Below, piece by piece: positions 26,560-34,227 of a stretch of DNA of 64,000 bases; position 1 is the stretch's first letter, and each line of letters begins with the position of its first letter. Origin of the DNA: Hymenobacter convexus (GTDB lineage Bacteria > Bacteroidota > Bacteroidia > Cytophagales > Hymenobacteraceae). The stretch covers positions 496,001-560,000 of the forward strand of contig NZ_JAUQON010000004.1 of the NCBI RefSeq assembly GCF_030580955.1, read 5' to 3'. The position numbers were made by a program, and so were the translations under genes. The notes below the pieces were generated by a model. The model ran no database searches. It was not told the origin of the DNA and worked only from the letters and a program-made list of their open reading frames with translations.

Positions 26560-27504
26560 TCAAACCGCCACCGTGTGTTGCGTCCGAAAAGCGCCGGGGC
26601 TCACGGTGGCGTAGCGGCGGAAGAAGTGCGAGAAGTGCGCCACATCCACAAAGCCCAGGCTATCGGCAATTTCCCAGAGCGTCCACTCCGACTCGCGCAG
26701 CAGCACCTTGGCCTCTTGCGCCAGCCGCCCACCGATGAGGTCGGTGGTGGTGCGCCCGGTGCTGTCCTTGAGCACCTTATTGAGGTGGTTGACATGCACG
26801 GCCAGGTGGTCGGCAAAGTCCTTGGCCGTGCGCAGCTGCACGCGCTGCTGGGGCGTGGTGAGCGGAAACTGCCGTTCCAGCAGTTCCACGAAGCGCGAGG
26901 CCAGCCGGGCCGCCGCCGTGTGGACGGGGTGCAGCGTGGTGGCCGGCTGCCGCTTCTGGCCCAGGTGCAGCAGTTCGAGCACGTAGGCCCGCAGCAGGTC
27001 ATACTTGTGGGCGTAATCGGACGCCAGTTCCTCGCGCATTTGGGTGAAAATGCCCGTTGCCCGCGCCGTTTCGGCCGGTGTCAGCTGAAACACGAGGTAG
27101 CCATCGGCCCGGAACAGCGGCATTTCGTCGGGGGTGAGCCCGCCCAGAACCGGCAGCAGAAACTCGGCCGTAAACAAGCAGAACTGCCCCTGCTGCGGCT
27201 CAGAGGGCCGCCACTGAAACGAGACTTTGGGGGTTGAAATCACCAGGGCATCGGGGGCAATGGCAATGGTTTGGTCGGCGTACTCGGCGCGGCTGTGGCT
27301 GCGCAGCAAACTGATTTTGTAGAAAGACCGGCAGGGGTACGACGTGTCGGGCCGCAACCGGGTCGACTCCCAGAAATCGGCCAAGTCAAAGACATTGAAG
27401 TGGCCGACCTCGCGCTGTATTCCGCCGGGCAGCAGCGTCGTCAGGTCCAGGCCAAGGCAGGGAGCCAACTCCTGATAGAGGGTATTGAGCGCGGTGGTGG
27501 TCAT
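26560..27504 (-). CDS. AraC-family transcriptional regulator
   Basis: A 314-residue regulator. The N-terminal ~190 residues form a cupin-like ligand or dimerisation domain (VGHFNVFDLADFWES...YPCRSFYKISLLRSHSRAEYADQ). The C-terminal ~100 residues are a double helix-turn-helix (LAVHVNHLNKVLKDSTGRTT...SEWTLWEIADSLGFVDVAHFSHFFRRYATVSPGAFR). It is followed 92 bases later by the SDR gene, a likely target. The effector is unknown. Confidence 0.93.
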   Translation of the reverse strand: MTTTALNTLYQELAPCLGLDLTTLLPGGIQREVGHFNVFDLADFWESTRLRPDTSYPCRSFYKISLLRSHSRAEYADQTIAIAPDALVISTPKVSFQWRPSEPQQGQFCLFTAEFLLPVLGGLTPDEMPLFRADGYLVFQLTPAETARATGIFTQMREELASDYAHKYDLLRAYVLELLHLGQKRQPATTLHPVHTAAARLASRFVELLERQFPLTTPQQRVQLRTAKDFADHLAVHVNHLNKVLKDSTGRTTTDLIGGRLAQEAKVLLRESEWTLWEIADSLGFVDVAHFSHFFRRYATVSPGAFRTQHTVAV

Positions 27505-27604
27505 GGCAGCAGGTTGCTTGTAAGATTCAAAGCTTCAGCAACTCGCTGCGGCGCGGAAGGTTTGCCAGGGCCAGCGCGGCTCACTCGAACAGAGCCGCAA
27601 CTAA

Positions 27605-27635
27605 AAGCCCCAACTCGTTTACAGAGCTGGGGCTT
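27605..27635. terminator. Hairpin downstream of recR
   Basis: AAGCCCCAACTC pairs with GAGCTGGGGCTT around a seven-base loop. It lies between recR and the AraC gene and next to a half copy of the family E repeat. Confidence 0.65.
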
Positions 27636-27660
27636 GTCACGTTAGTAAGTTGGTCGCTGA

Positions 27661-27700
27661 GAACAGGACGGATTGCTTCGTCGTGCCTCCTCGCAATGAC
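27661..27700. repeat. Half copy of family E repeat
   Basis: GGACGGATTGCTTCGTCGTG-CCTCCTCGCAATGAC matches the right arm of the larger element at 55895-56086. No complementary left arm is present here. Confidence 0.7.
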
Positions 27701-27713
27701 GGCGTGGGCCACG

Positions 27714-28328
27714 CTACCGCGCTTGGCGCAGGCGGTCCACGATGCTGCGGCCGAGGGTGATTTCGTCGGCGTATTCGAGCTCGCCGCCCATTGGAATGCC
27801 GCGGGCAATGGTGCTGATGTGCACGTTGGGCAGGTCGCGCAGGCGGCGCGAGAGGTAGAAGGCCGTGGTGTCGCCCTCCATGGTGGGCGAGATGGCGAGG
27901 ATGACCTCGCGCACCTCTGAATCCTCACCCGACGCCCGCTCCACCAACGAATCAATGTGCAAATCGGACGGGCCAATGCCTTCGATGGGCGAAATCACGC
28001 CGCCCAGCACGTGGTACACGCCCTTGTACTGGCCGGTATTTTCGATGGCGATGACGTCGCGCACGTCCGATACCACGCACACCAGGCTGTGGTCGCGCAG
28101 CTTATTGGCGCAAATACCGCATTCCTCCGCGTCGGAAATGCTGTGGCAGGTTTTGCAATAGGTGATTTCAAACCGCATTTTGGCCAGCGCCTCGGCCAGC
28201 GAGGCGGTGGTGTCCATCTCGGCCTTGAGCAGGTGCAGGGCCAGCCGCAGGGCTGTTTTGCGGCCGATTCCGGGCAAGCGGGACAGCTCGCCCACAGCGT
28301 TTTCAATCAGTTTGGAGGGAAATTCCAT
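27714..28328 (-). CDS. recR: Recombination mediator RecR
   Basis: A 204-residue protein with the full RecR layout: helix-hairpin-helix (LSRLPGIGRKTALRLALHLL), a four-cysteine zinc finger (YCKTCHSISDAEECGIC), and a Toprim domain (LVCVVSDVRDVIAIENTGQYKGVYHVLGG.ISP..GIGP). RecR loads RecA onto SSB-coated DNA together with RecO (and RecF) in gap repair. The usual partner gene dnaX is not adjacent. Confidence 0.97.
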   Translation of the reverse strand: MEFPSKLIENAVGELSRLPGIGRKTALRLALHLLKAEMDTTASLAEALAKMRFEITYCKTCHSISDAEECGICANKLRDHSLVCVVSDVRDVIAIENTGQYKGVYHVLGGVISPIEGIGPSDLHIDSLVERASGEDSEVREVILAISPTMEGDTTAFYLSRRLRDLPNVHISTIARGIPMGGELEYADEITLGRSIVDRLRQAR

Positions 28329-28337
28329 TCGGGTTGG

Positions 28338-28407
28338 TTAGTTGTCAGTTGTCGGTTGTCAGTTGTTAGCCGCGCATTGTCGTTATTATCTGACAACTGA
28401 CAACTAA
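28338..28407. repeat. Intergenic palindrome, family G (TTAGTTGTCAGTTGTC)
   Basis: TTAGTTGTCAGTTGTC at 28338-28353 is perfectly matched by GACAACTGACAACTAA at 28392-28407; the left side also contains further GGTTGTCAGTTGTTAG units. Located between recR and clpS. Confidence 0.85.
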
Positions 28408-28417
28408 CAACAAGCAA

Positions 28418-28699
28418 CTAAACGACATCGGCCGAAATGCCGCGGTCGTGGATGGCCGTACACATGGGCTCCAACTCCTCGTAAGTGCCCACCTTCACGG
28501 CGCACTTGCCTTTGTAGTGGATGAGCAGGGTGCACTGCTCGGCCTGCTCGGGCTGGTGGCCGCACACGTCCATCAGGGTTTTAATGACGTGGTCGAAGGT
28601 GTTGATGTCGTCGTTGTACACCACGAGGTTGCGCAACTCGAGTTCTTCTTCGAGCAGCAGGACGTCCTCATCGTGCTCAATTTGCGGGCGAGTATTCAT
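28418..28699 (-). CDS. clpS: ClpS adaptor protein
   Basis: A 93-residue protein. The ClpS core is clear: LVVYNDDINTFDHVI (substrate-binding pocket with the conserved NDD.NTF), LMDVCGHQPEQAEQCTLLIHYKGKCAVK and YEELEPM. The N-terminal extension is acidic, as usual. It delivers N-degron substrates to ClpAP-type proteases; no clpA/clpC gene is adjacent here. Confidence 0.96.
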   Translation of the reverse strand: MNTRPQIEHDEDVLLLEEELELRNLVVYNDDINTFDHVIKTLMDVCGHQPEQAEQCTLLIHYKGKCAVKVGTYEELEPMCTAIHDRGISADVV

Positions 28700-28703
28700 A
28701 AAG

Positions 28704-28711
28704 CAAATTTA
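28704..28711 (-). promoter_or_regulatory. TAAATTTG (-7-like) element before clpS
   Basis: On the minus strand TAAATTTG matches TAnnTTTG exactly and ends four bases before the clpS ATG, which implies a very short or absent leader. No clear -33 element. Confidence 0.4.
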
Positions 28712-28875
28712 CGCAGGAAAGCCCGCGCGGGGTAGCTCCTGATAACTGTAAACGGCGCAGATTCGTTTCGCTGGAAGGAGCTTTGTCGCGCGAACTTTGT
28801 GGTTCGCGTTTTCGCGCCGCCCGCTCGTTCCGGCCCGCGCACGACAACGTTCGCGCCACTCCCCTTTCGCCGCCC

Positions 28876-29433
28876 ATGCCCGTTCCTTCCGCCGACTTCA
28901 AAAAAGCCCTCAAGCGCCTCTCCGAGCCCGAAAAAGAGGCCTTGCTCCTGCGCGCCGTGCGCCGCGACGCCGAGCTCTATGAAACCTACCGCTTCGAGCT
29001 GCTGGCCGACGTCACGCTGGCCCAGGTGCAGGAAGAAACCGCCGACCGCATCCACGAACTGTTCAACGTGGCCGTGACCGGCCGCCTGCTCAACCGTAGC
29101 CTCGTGAAAGCCGTGCGGGCCAGCGTGCAGGAGGCCGCCCGGGCTCGGCGCATCACCAAAAACAAGCAGCTCGAAATCGACCTGCTGCTCTACATCCTGC
29201 GCCAGTGCATCGACAATTATTCGGGCCAGTTCGACAGCGTGTATGACGGCTTCTACCGCGCCACGGCCCGGCTGGCGGCCAAGCTGCCGGCCCTCGTCCT
29301 CAAAAGCCTGCACGAAGACCTGTGGGTGGAATACAAGGACGACATCGACGAAATTCTGCGCCAGCTGCACAGCCGCAGCAAAAGCCACCACCTTAGCTTC
29401 GAGCTGCCCCGAAAGCTTGAAATTCCGGAGTAA
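28876..29433 (+). CDS. Conserved-looking cytosolic protein of unknown function
   Basis: A 185-residue helical, charged protein starting at MPVPSADFKKALKRLSEPE; the earlier in-frame start lies in promoter-like sequence. It has regular amphipathic helices (LKRLSEPEKEALLLRAVRRDAELYE; TADRIHELFNVAVTGRLLNRSLVKAVRASVQEAARARRITKNKQLEID). No family recognised. Divergent from clpS and followed by a strong terminator, so it is a single-gene unit. Confidence 0.75.
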   Translation: MPVPSADFKKALKRLSEPEKEALLLRAVRRDAELYETYRFELLADVTLAQVQEETADRIHELFNVAVTGRLLNRSLVKAVRASVQEAARARRITKNKQLEIDLLLYILRQCIDNYSGQFDSVYDGFYRATARLAAKLPALVLKSLHEDLWVEYKDDIDEILRQLHSRSKSHHLSFELPRKLEIPE

Positions 29434-29439
29434 AGCCAC

Positions 29440-29472
29440 AAAAAAAGCCCGCCGATTTGGCGGGCTTTTTTT
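29440..29472. terminator. Intrinsic terminator
   Basis: AAAAAAGCCCGCC / GGCGGGCTTTTTT with loop GATTT and T run, just after the stop codon of the plus-strand gene; also usable for the minus-strand YceI gene. Confidence 0.92.
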
Positions 29473-29540
29473 ATTCAAATCTACTCGAATAAAACGGTCA
29501 CAAAACCCGTGAAGTCCGAAAAATTCGAGCCAAGCCGTGG

Positions 29541-30185
29541 TTAGGCTTTCTTGGCAATCACATTGAACGTCAGGTCGAACGTGTCGTAGATGGCTTTGTC
29601 GCCGATGCTCTCGAAGAACGACTTCGAGCCGTACTTCAGGCCGAACTTGGTGCGGTCGATGGTCACCTTGCCGGCGGCCGAGGCCAGGTCGCCTTTCACG
29701 CCCACTTTGGCGGGGAAGCTGATGCGCTGCGTCACGCCCTTGATGGTCATGTCGCCGGTGATGGTGGCGTTGTCGGCATCTTTGGCGGCGCCTTTGATGG
29801 GGGCCACGCTCACGATTTTGAAGGTCGAGGTGGGGTAGGTAGCCACGCCGAAGAAGTCGTCGCTGCTCATGTGGCCCACAAATTTGCCCTGGCTGTCGGC
29901 ATCCTTGATGTCGGTGGCTTTCATGGTTTTCATGTCCACAGTCACGGTGCCGCCCACGATGGCGTTGCCTTTCACCAGCAGCTCGCCCGAGCTGAAGTTC
30001 ATGGTGCCGTTGTGGCCGTGCGTCACGGCTTTGCCTTCCCAGCCCAGGGTGCTCAGCTGCGGCTGCAGGGCGAAGGCGGGGGCGTTGGTGGCCATTTTGG
30101 CGCTGTTATTTTTTTGGGCCGAAGCAGCGGGGGCAGCGCCCAGTACAGCAACAGCAAACAGAGCGGGCATCAGGAAATTTTTCAT
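29541..30185 (-). CDS. YceI-family lipocalin-like exported protein
   Basis: A 214-residue protein with start at MKNFLMPALF and a signal peptide ending in ASAQ. YceI elements are visible: LGWEGKAVTHGHNGTMNFSSGELLV, GTVTVDMKTMKATD, HMSSDDFFGVATYPTSTFKI, ITGDMTIKGVTQRISFPAKV and IDRTKFGLKYGS. The family forms a beta-barrel that binds isoprenoid-like lipids in the periplasm. It follows a MarR regulator by 78 bases on the same strand, a recurrent pairing. Confidence 0.94.
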   Translation of the reverse strand: MKNFLMPALFAVAVLGAAPAASAQKNNSAKMATNAPAFALQPQLSTLGWEGKAVTHGHNGTMNFSSGELLVKGNAIVGGTVTVDMKTMKATDIKDADSQGKFVGHMSSDDFFGVATYPTSTFKIVSVAPIKGAAKDADNATITGDMTIKGVTQRISFPAKVGVKGDLASAAGKVTIDRTKFGLKYGSKSFFESIGDKAIYDTFDLTFNVIAKKA

Positions 30186-30263
30186 CTGAAGAAAAAAGTA
30201 AAAAAGGGTAAGTGTAATTAATTCAAAGCGTGGCTGGGCAGCCACTAAAAAGCATGCCAATGC

Positions 30264-30755
30264 CTACTCGCAGGAAGGCTGGTGCAGGGTTGCTCCGTCG
30301 CCGTCCTCGGTCCGGATTTTATCAAGCAGGGCATTGAGCTGCCGGGCTTCGTCGGGGGTGAGAAACTGGGTGCCATTCTTTTCCATCAGGCCGGAATCCT
30401 CAATGGTTTTCAGCAGCTCCAGGCCGGCCGGGGTGATGCGGATGTCGACGGCGCGGCGGTTGGCGGGGCACACGGTACGGGTCACGAGCTTTTTCTCCTC
30501 CAGCCGGTCCACGATGCGGGAGGCGTTGCTGGTTTTGTCCAGCATCCGGTCGATGAGCAGGGCCACGGTAGCGGGCAGCGGGTGCTGCCCCCGCAGAATG
30601 CGCAGGATGTTGAACTGCGGCAGCGTGAGGCCAAACGTCTTGAACGCGGTAGCCTGCCGCAGCTGCAGCCAGCCAGTGGTGTACACCAGGTTGATGATGG
30701 CCTTCTGGTACTCGTCGCGGAAAGTGGGCTGCTTGATTTCGTCTTCGATGCGCAT
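30264..30755 (-). CDS. MarR-family transcriptional regulator
   Basis: A 163-residue regulator starting at MRIEDEIKQPTF; an ATG 12 codons upstream (30791) is possible but gives an unusual N-terminus. The winged helix is clear: TLPQFNILRILRGQHPLPATVALLIDRMLDKTSNASRIVDRLEEKKLVTRTVCPANRRAVDIRITPAGLELL. It probably controls itself and the yceI-type gene downstream. The AT-rich divergent region upstream (30756-30912) would hold its operator. Confidence 0.92.
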   Translation of the reverse strand: MRIEDEIKQPTFRDEYQKAIINLVYTTGWLQLRQATAFKTFGLTLPQFNILRILRGQHPLPATVALLIDRMLDKTSNASRIVDRLEEKKLVTRTVCPANRRAVDIRITPAGLELLKTIEDSGLMEKNGTQFLTPDEARQLNALLDKIRTEDGDGATLHQPSCE

Positions 30756-30912
30756 GAGAGGCAGTGGAATCGGTTGCAAATTTATGTACATACATTTAAT
30801 GTTGCAACATCGTTCACTTAAATAATTAAAAATAGTTGGTGTCGGCCGATGAATATGGCCGTGACGGCCGCAAAAACGTATTCTTCGGCATTGCTCACCT
30901 TTTCTTCTAGCT

Positions 30913-31491
30913 ATGTTTCGTTTTCTGCTAATTGCTTCTGTGGCCGGCTGCCTGACCGCCTCGCCCCGCCTCGCGGCTGCCCAAGACGGCGGCTTCCCCG
31001 TGCAAACCACGGAGAAAACCCAGTTTCTCATGCAAAACGGCGAAGTAGTACGGCGCGAAGGCAGCCAGATTACCCCGCTCTCGCAAAACGTGAAGCTGCG
31101 CAACGGCGTTAAAATCAACTACAAAAGCGGCATCGTGGAAATGCCCGCCGACAAAATAAACCCCAAAGGCAAGAAAATCACCCTCCACGACGGCGACTAC
31201 GTGCGCCCCGATGGCGGCGTGGTATTCGCTACGCCCGGCAGCGCCGCCGCCGCCCGGGGCGATGCTGCGGCTGGAACACCCGGCGCCAACGGCGCGCGCT
31301 ACGAAACCTACACCGAGCGCGGCCCCGGCTTCACCGACCCTAGCATTCAGGTGGGCCTGCTCCAGAAAAAGGTGGAGTTGCTGACGCAAAAAGTGCAGCT
31401 GCTCAGCCAGGGCCGCACCGATTTGCCCGACACCAAGTCCATCGACGACCAGCTGACGCAAATCAATTCGCAGCTGAATTCGCCGAAGTAG
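30913..31491 (+). CDS. Exported DUF6799 protein
   Basis: A 192-residue protein with a signal peptide (MFRFLLIASVAGCL...LAAAQ). It contains the DUF6799 pattern: FLMQNGEVVRREGSQITPLSQNVKLRNGVKINYKSG... and a second similar unit KKITLHDGDYVRPDGGV. The C-terminal part forms a predicted coiled coil (VGLLQKKVELLTQKVQLLSQ). Function unknown. A second DUF6799 protein is encoded at 32854. It is divergent from the MarR gene. Confidence 0.8.
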   Translation: MFRFLLIASVAGCLTASPRLAAAQDGGFPVQTTEKTQFLMQNGEVVRREGSQITPLSQNVKLRNGVKINYKSGIVEMPADKINPKGKKITLHDGDYVRPDGGVVFATPGSAAAARGDAAAGTPGANGARYETYTERGPGFTDPSIQVGLLQKKVELLTQKVQLLSQGRTDLPDTKSIDDQLTQINSQLNSPK

Positions 31492-31520
31492 AGCGGCAGT
31501 TAGCGCACACACAAGCCCAA

Positions 31521-31625
31521 AAGAACGGTCATGCTGAGCGCAGCCGAAGCAGCTCTACCGCAACACTAACGATGAATTAGTTGCGCGGTAGAGCTGCTTC
31601 GGCTGCGCTCAGCATGACCGTTCTT
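31521..31625. repeat. Intergenic palindrome, family B
   Basis: AAGAACGGTCATGCTGAGCG-CAGCCGAAGCAGCTCTACCGC pairs along its whole length with the inverse copy; both arms carry CAGCTCTACC instead of CATCTCTACC. It ends directly against the stop codon of the minus-strand epimerase, between convergent genes. Confidence 0.93.
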
Positions 31626-32648
31626 TCATTCGAAAATCTCCTTGGACCGCAAGCGCAGCTGTCCCACCGCCTCCGTTACCAGTCCGAAGGGCTCTTCTTT
31701 CACAATCAGAAAGCCGTCGAGGTCGTGCACATCGGCTAGTGCGCTGATTTGCAGAGCCGCCGCAATGCCCACCGAGGTTTCGACCATGCAACCCAGCATG
31801 GGGATGAGGCCGTGGGCGCGGGTGTTGCGCAGCAGCTCGATGCCGCGCCGGTAGCCGCCGGCTTTCATCAGCTTCACGTTCACGCCGTGGAATTGCCGGG
31901 CGATTTCGGCAAAGTCGGCCGTGTCCGTCACCGATTCATCGGCCAGCAGCGGCACGGTGCTGCGCGGCTTGAGGTAGCGGTAGTGGTCGGCAAAGGCGGC
32001 GGGCAGCGGCTGCTCCAAAAAGCGCAGGTTGAGGCCAGGCAGGGCGGCGGCCTGCTCCAGAAAATGCAGCACGGCGTCGGCATTGGGCCAGGCCTCGTTG
32101 CCGTCTACCAGCAGGGCGTGGCCGGGCAACGCGCGCGCCACTTCGCGCAACAGGTCGAGCCCTTCGGCCTGGTTCACTTTGATTTTCAGCAGCTCAAAGC
32201 GCTGCATATCCAGCTCGCGCAGAAAACCGGCGACTTCGCCCACGTCCATGATGGGCAGCGAGAAAGCGGTGGGCACGGTGGGCGCCGGCGCGGGCACGCC
32301 CAGCCACTGCCACACGGGCTGCCCCGCCACCGCGGCCAGCCACTGCACCAGCCCCGATTCCAGCGCAAAGCTGAGGGCATGCGCCACGGGCCGGCCCGCC
32401 AGCAAGGCATCCAAATCGGCCAGGGTGGCCACGTCGGCCAGGCCCCGGGCCTGCAAGTCGGCAAACTGCTGGCTCAGCAGCTCCGGGGTTTCATCGTAGC
32501 GCACGTTGGGCGCGGCTTCGCCCACGGCGCGGTGCCCGTGGCCCTCCACGTGTACGAACAGGTTGGTTTTGGTGGCGGAGGTGTTGCGCGAAATTTTCCA
32601 CACGAAGCGCAAGGGCAGCGAGTGGGCAGTCAGGGTCCAGGTGGGCAT
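31626..32648 (-). CDS. Dipeptide epimerase (enolase superfamily, L-Ala-D/L-Glu epimerase type)
   Basis: A 340-residue enzyme starting at MPTWTLTAHSLPLRF. The muconate-lactonising subgroup residues are in place: LLKIKVNQ (catalytic KxK), LLVDGNEAW (metal Asp), LRFLEQPLP (metal Glu), PLLADESV (metal Asp) and VNVKLMKAGG (second catalytic Lys). It likely epimerises L-Ala-D-Glu from peptidoglycan recycling, but dipeptide specificity varies within the family. Its N-terminal LPLRF..KISRNTSATKTNLFVHV is typical of this subgroup. Confidence 0.88.
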   Translation of the reverse strand: MPTWTLTAHSLPLRFVWKISRNTSATKTNLFVHVEGHGHRAVGEAAPNVRYDETPELLSQQFADLQARGLADVATLADLDALLAGRPVAHALSFALESGLVQWLAAVAGQPVWQWLGVPAPAPTVPTAFSLPIMDVGEVAGFLRELDMQRFELLKIKVNQAEGLDLLREVARALPGHALLVDGNEAWPNADAVLHFLEQAAALPGLNLRFLEQPLPAAFADHYRYLKPRSTVPLLADESVTDTADFAEIARQFHGVNVKLMKAGGYRRGIELLRNTRAHGLIPMLGCMVETSVGIAAALQISALADVHDLDGFLIVKEEPFGLVTEAVGQLRLRSKEIFE

Positions 32649-32853
32649 GGATGAGAAAGCGAGGCAGCGGAATGGGAAGCCGAAGATGCGGCGCAAACAC
32701 CACAGCTACGCACCATCCAATAAAAAGGCCGATTGAACTTGACATATATTGGTTTCAAATAAAATATATAGTTATTTTGATTTTATGAATTGAGCTTTGC
32801 CCATTCAAATTCATTCACCTTTTATCCAAGACTCAGATAATGAGCCTCACCGC

Positions 32854-34065
32854 ATGACAAAACCTTTATTCTTTGCCATTTTGCTGAGCGGCTTCATACT
32901 GGCTGGCTCGCCCCAAGGCGCCCGAGCGCAGGTTTCGGCCGCCGAACCCGACGGTTCCATTCCGTGGTTCACGGTGCAGAATGATGTGCTGGTAGTTCGA
33001 ACGGGCTCCAAAGCCAAACCGCTGGGCAAAGACGTGACCCTGCCCAACGGGGTGCGGGTGGAGTACCGCACCCAGTCGGTGCTGCTCACCAACGGCAGCC
33101 GCGTGGCGCTGCGCGAGGGCGACATGCTGAGCCTGAACGGCGAATTCATACGCAAGCCAGCCGCGCAGGTGGCAGAGCCGGCCATCGTGGCGGTAGCCAA
33201 CGTGCCGGCGCCGACTGAAGCGCCGGTGGCAGTTCCCAGGCCGGCACCGGTGGCGCCGCCCGCCTTTTCTTACCATCCGGCCGCGCCGGTGAACGGCAAG
33301 CTGCGCGGCGTGGTAGAATTGGGGGCCAGCGGCTTCAACCTGTTCATCATTCGCGTGGATGAGAAGCGGAACTGGAAGCTGGAAAAGTCGGAATTCGGCA
33401 ACAGCTTGGTGATGGAAAACATGGCCACCGAGGCCGACATCCGCAACGGACTGAAAGCGTACATCGGCCAGATGCTGGACTTTGGCGTGGCCGGGCGCGA
33501 TATTCATTTCGTGGTGAGTTCGGGCGCGGCCATGGCCGAGGTGACCCGCAAAATTGTGAAAGGCCTGGAAGCATTGAAGTACGTGGTAACCACCGTGACG
33601 CCGAAGCAGGAGGGCGAGTACGGCCTGCGTGCCGCCCTGCCCGCCGCCTTTGCCAACCAGGCCTTCCTGGTTGATATGGGCTCGGGCAACACCAAGCTGG
33701 CGTGGCTGCAAAATGGCCAGCCCCAGGTGAAGGCCACCTACGGCGCAAAATATTACGAGAAGAACGCCGACCCAGCCGTGGTTGCGGCCGACGTAAAAGC
33801 GAAGGCCGGCCAGGTGCCGGCGGCGCAGCGCAGTACCTGTTTCATCATCGGGGGTGTGCCTTATGAACTGGCCAAAGCCGCCCGCCAGGGCAAGGAGTCG
33901 TTCACGGTGCTGCGCGCGCCCGGCGCCTACCCCGAGCTGACGGGCGCCAAAGCCCAGGCCGGCCTCAACATCTACCAGGCCGTGGCCGAGGCCACCGGCT
34001 GCCAGCAGTTTGTGTTCGGCTACGACACGAATTTCACCATCGGCTACCTGCTGTCGCTGCCGTAA
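32854..34065 (+). CDS. Exported DUF6799 protein with a Ppx/GppA-like domain
   Basis: A 403-residue protein with a clear signal peptide (LFFAILLSGFILAGSPQGARAQ). Residues ~38-100 are a DUF6799 unit (FTVQNDVLVVRTGSKAKPLG...LPNGVRVEYRTQS...LREGDMLSLNG). A proline-rich linker follows. Residues ~150-403 resemble an actin-like ATPase fold of the exopolyphosphatase/GppA kind: VELGASGFNLFIIRV at ~154, DIHFVVSSGAAMAEVTRKI, and FLVDMGSGNTKLAW at ~271-284, then FIIGGVPYELAKAA. This arrangement is unusual because that fold normally needs cytosolic ATP. The fold assignment is inference from pattern only. Confidence 0.7.
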   Translation: MTKPLFFAILLSGFILAGSPQGARAQVSAAEPDGSIPWFTVQNDVLVVRTGSKAKPLGKDVTLPNGVRVEYRTQSVLLTNGSRVALREGDMLSLNGEFIRKPAAQVAEPAIVAVANVPAPTEAPVAVPRPAPVAPPAFSYHPAAPVNGKLRGVVELGASGFNLFIIRVDEKRNWKLEKSEFGNSLVMENMATEADIRNGLKAYIGQMLDFGVAGRDIHFVVSSGAAMAEVTRKIVKGLEALKYVVTTVTPKQEGEYGLRAALPAAFANQAFLVDMGSGNTKLAWLQNGQPQVKATYGAKYYEKNADPAVVAADVKAKAGQVPAAQRSTCFIIGGVPYELAKAARQGKESFTVLRAPGAYPELTGAKAQAGLNIYQAVAEATGCQQFVFGYDTNFTIGYLLSLP

Positions 34066-34090
34066 AGGCTGCCGCCGGGCAACCAAACCA

Positions 34091-34126
34091 AATCCGCCGT
34101 GCCTCACCGCGCACGGCGGATTTTTT
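34091..34126 (+). terminator. Intrinsic terminator
   Basis: AATCCGCCGTGC / GCACGGCGGATT followed by TTTTTA, 26 bases after the stop codon of the exported DUF6799 gene. Confidence 0.92.
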
Positions 34127-34227
34127 ATGCCCCCGCCGCCGGGTAATTGCCCCTGCACCCGTTCCGCTGGCTGGATAATGCCGTTCTTTATGGCCTCGTT
34201 CCCCCACCCTGCCCTTTTTCCCAAAGC

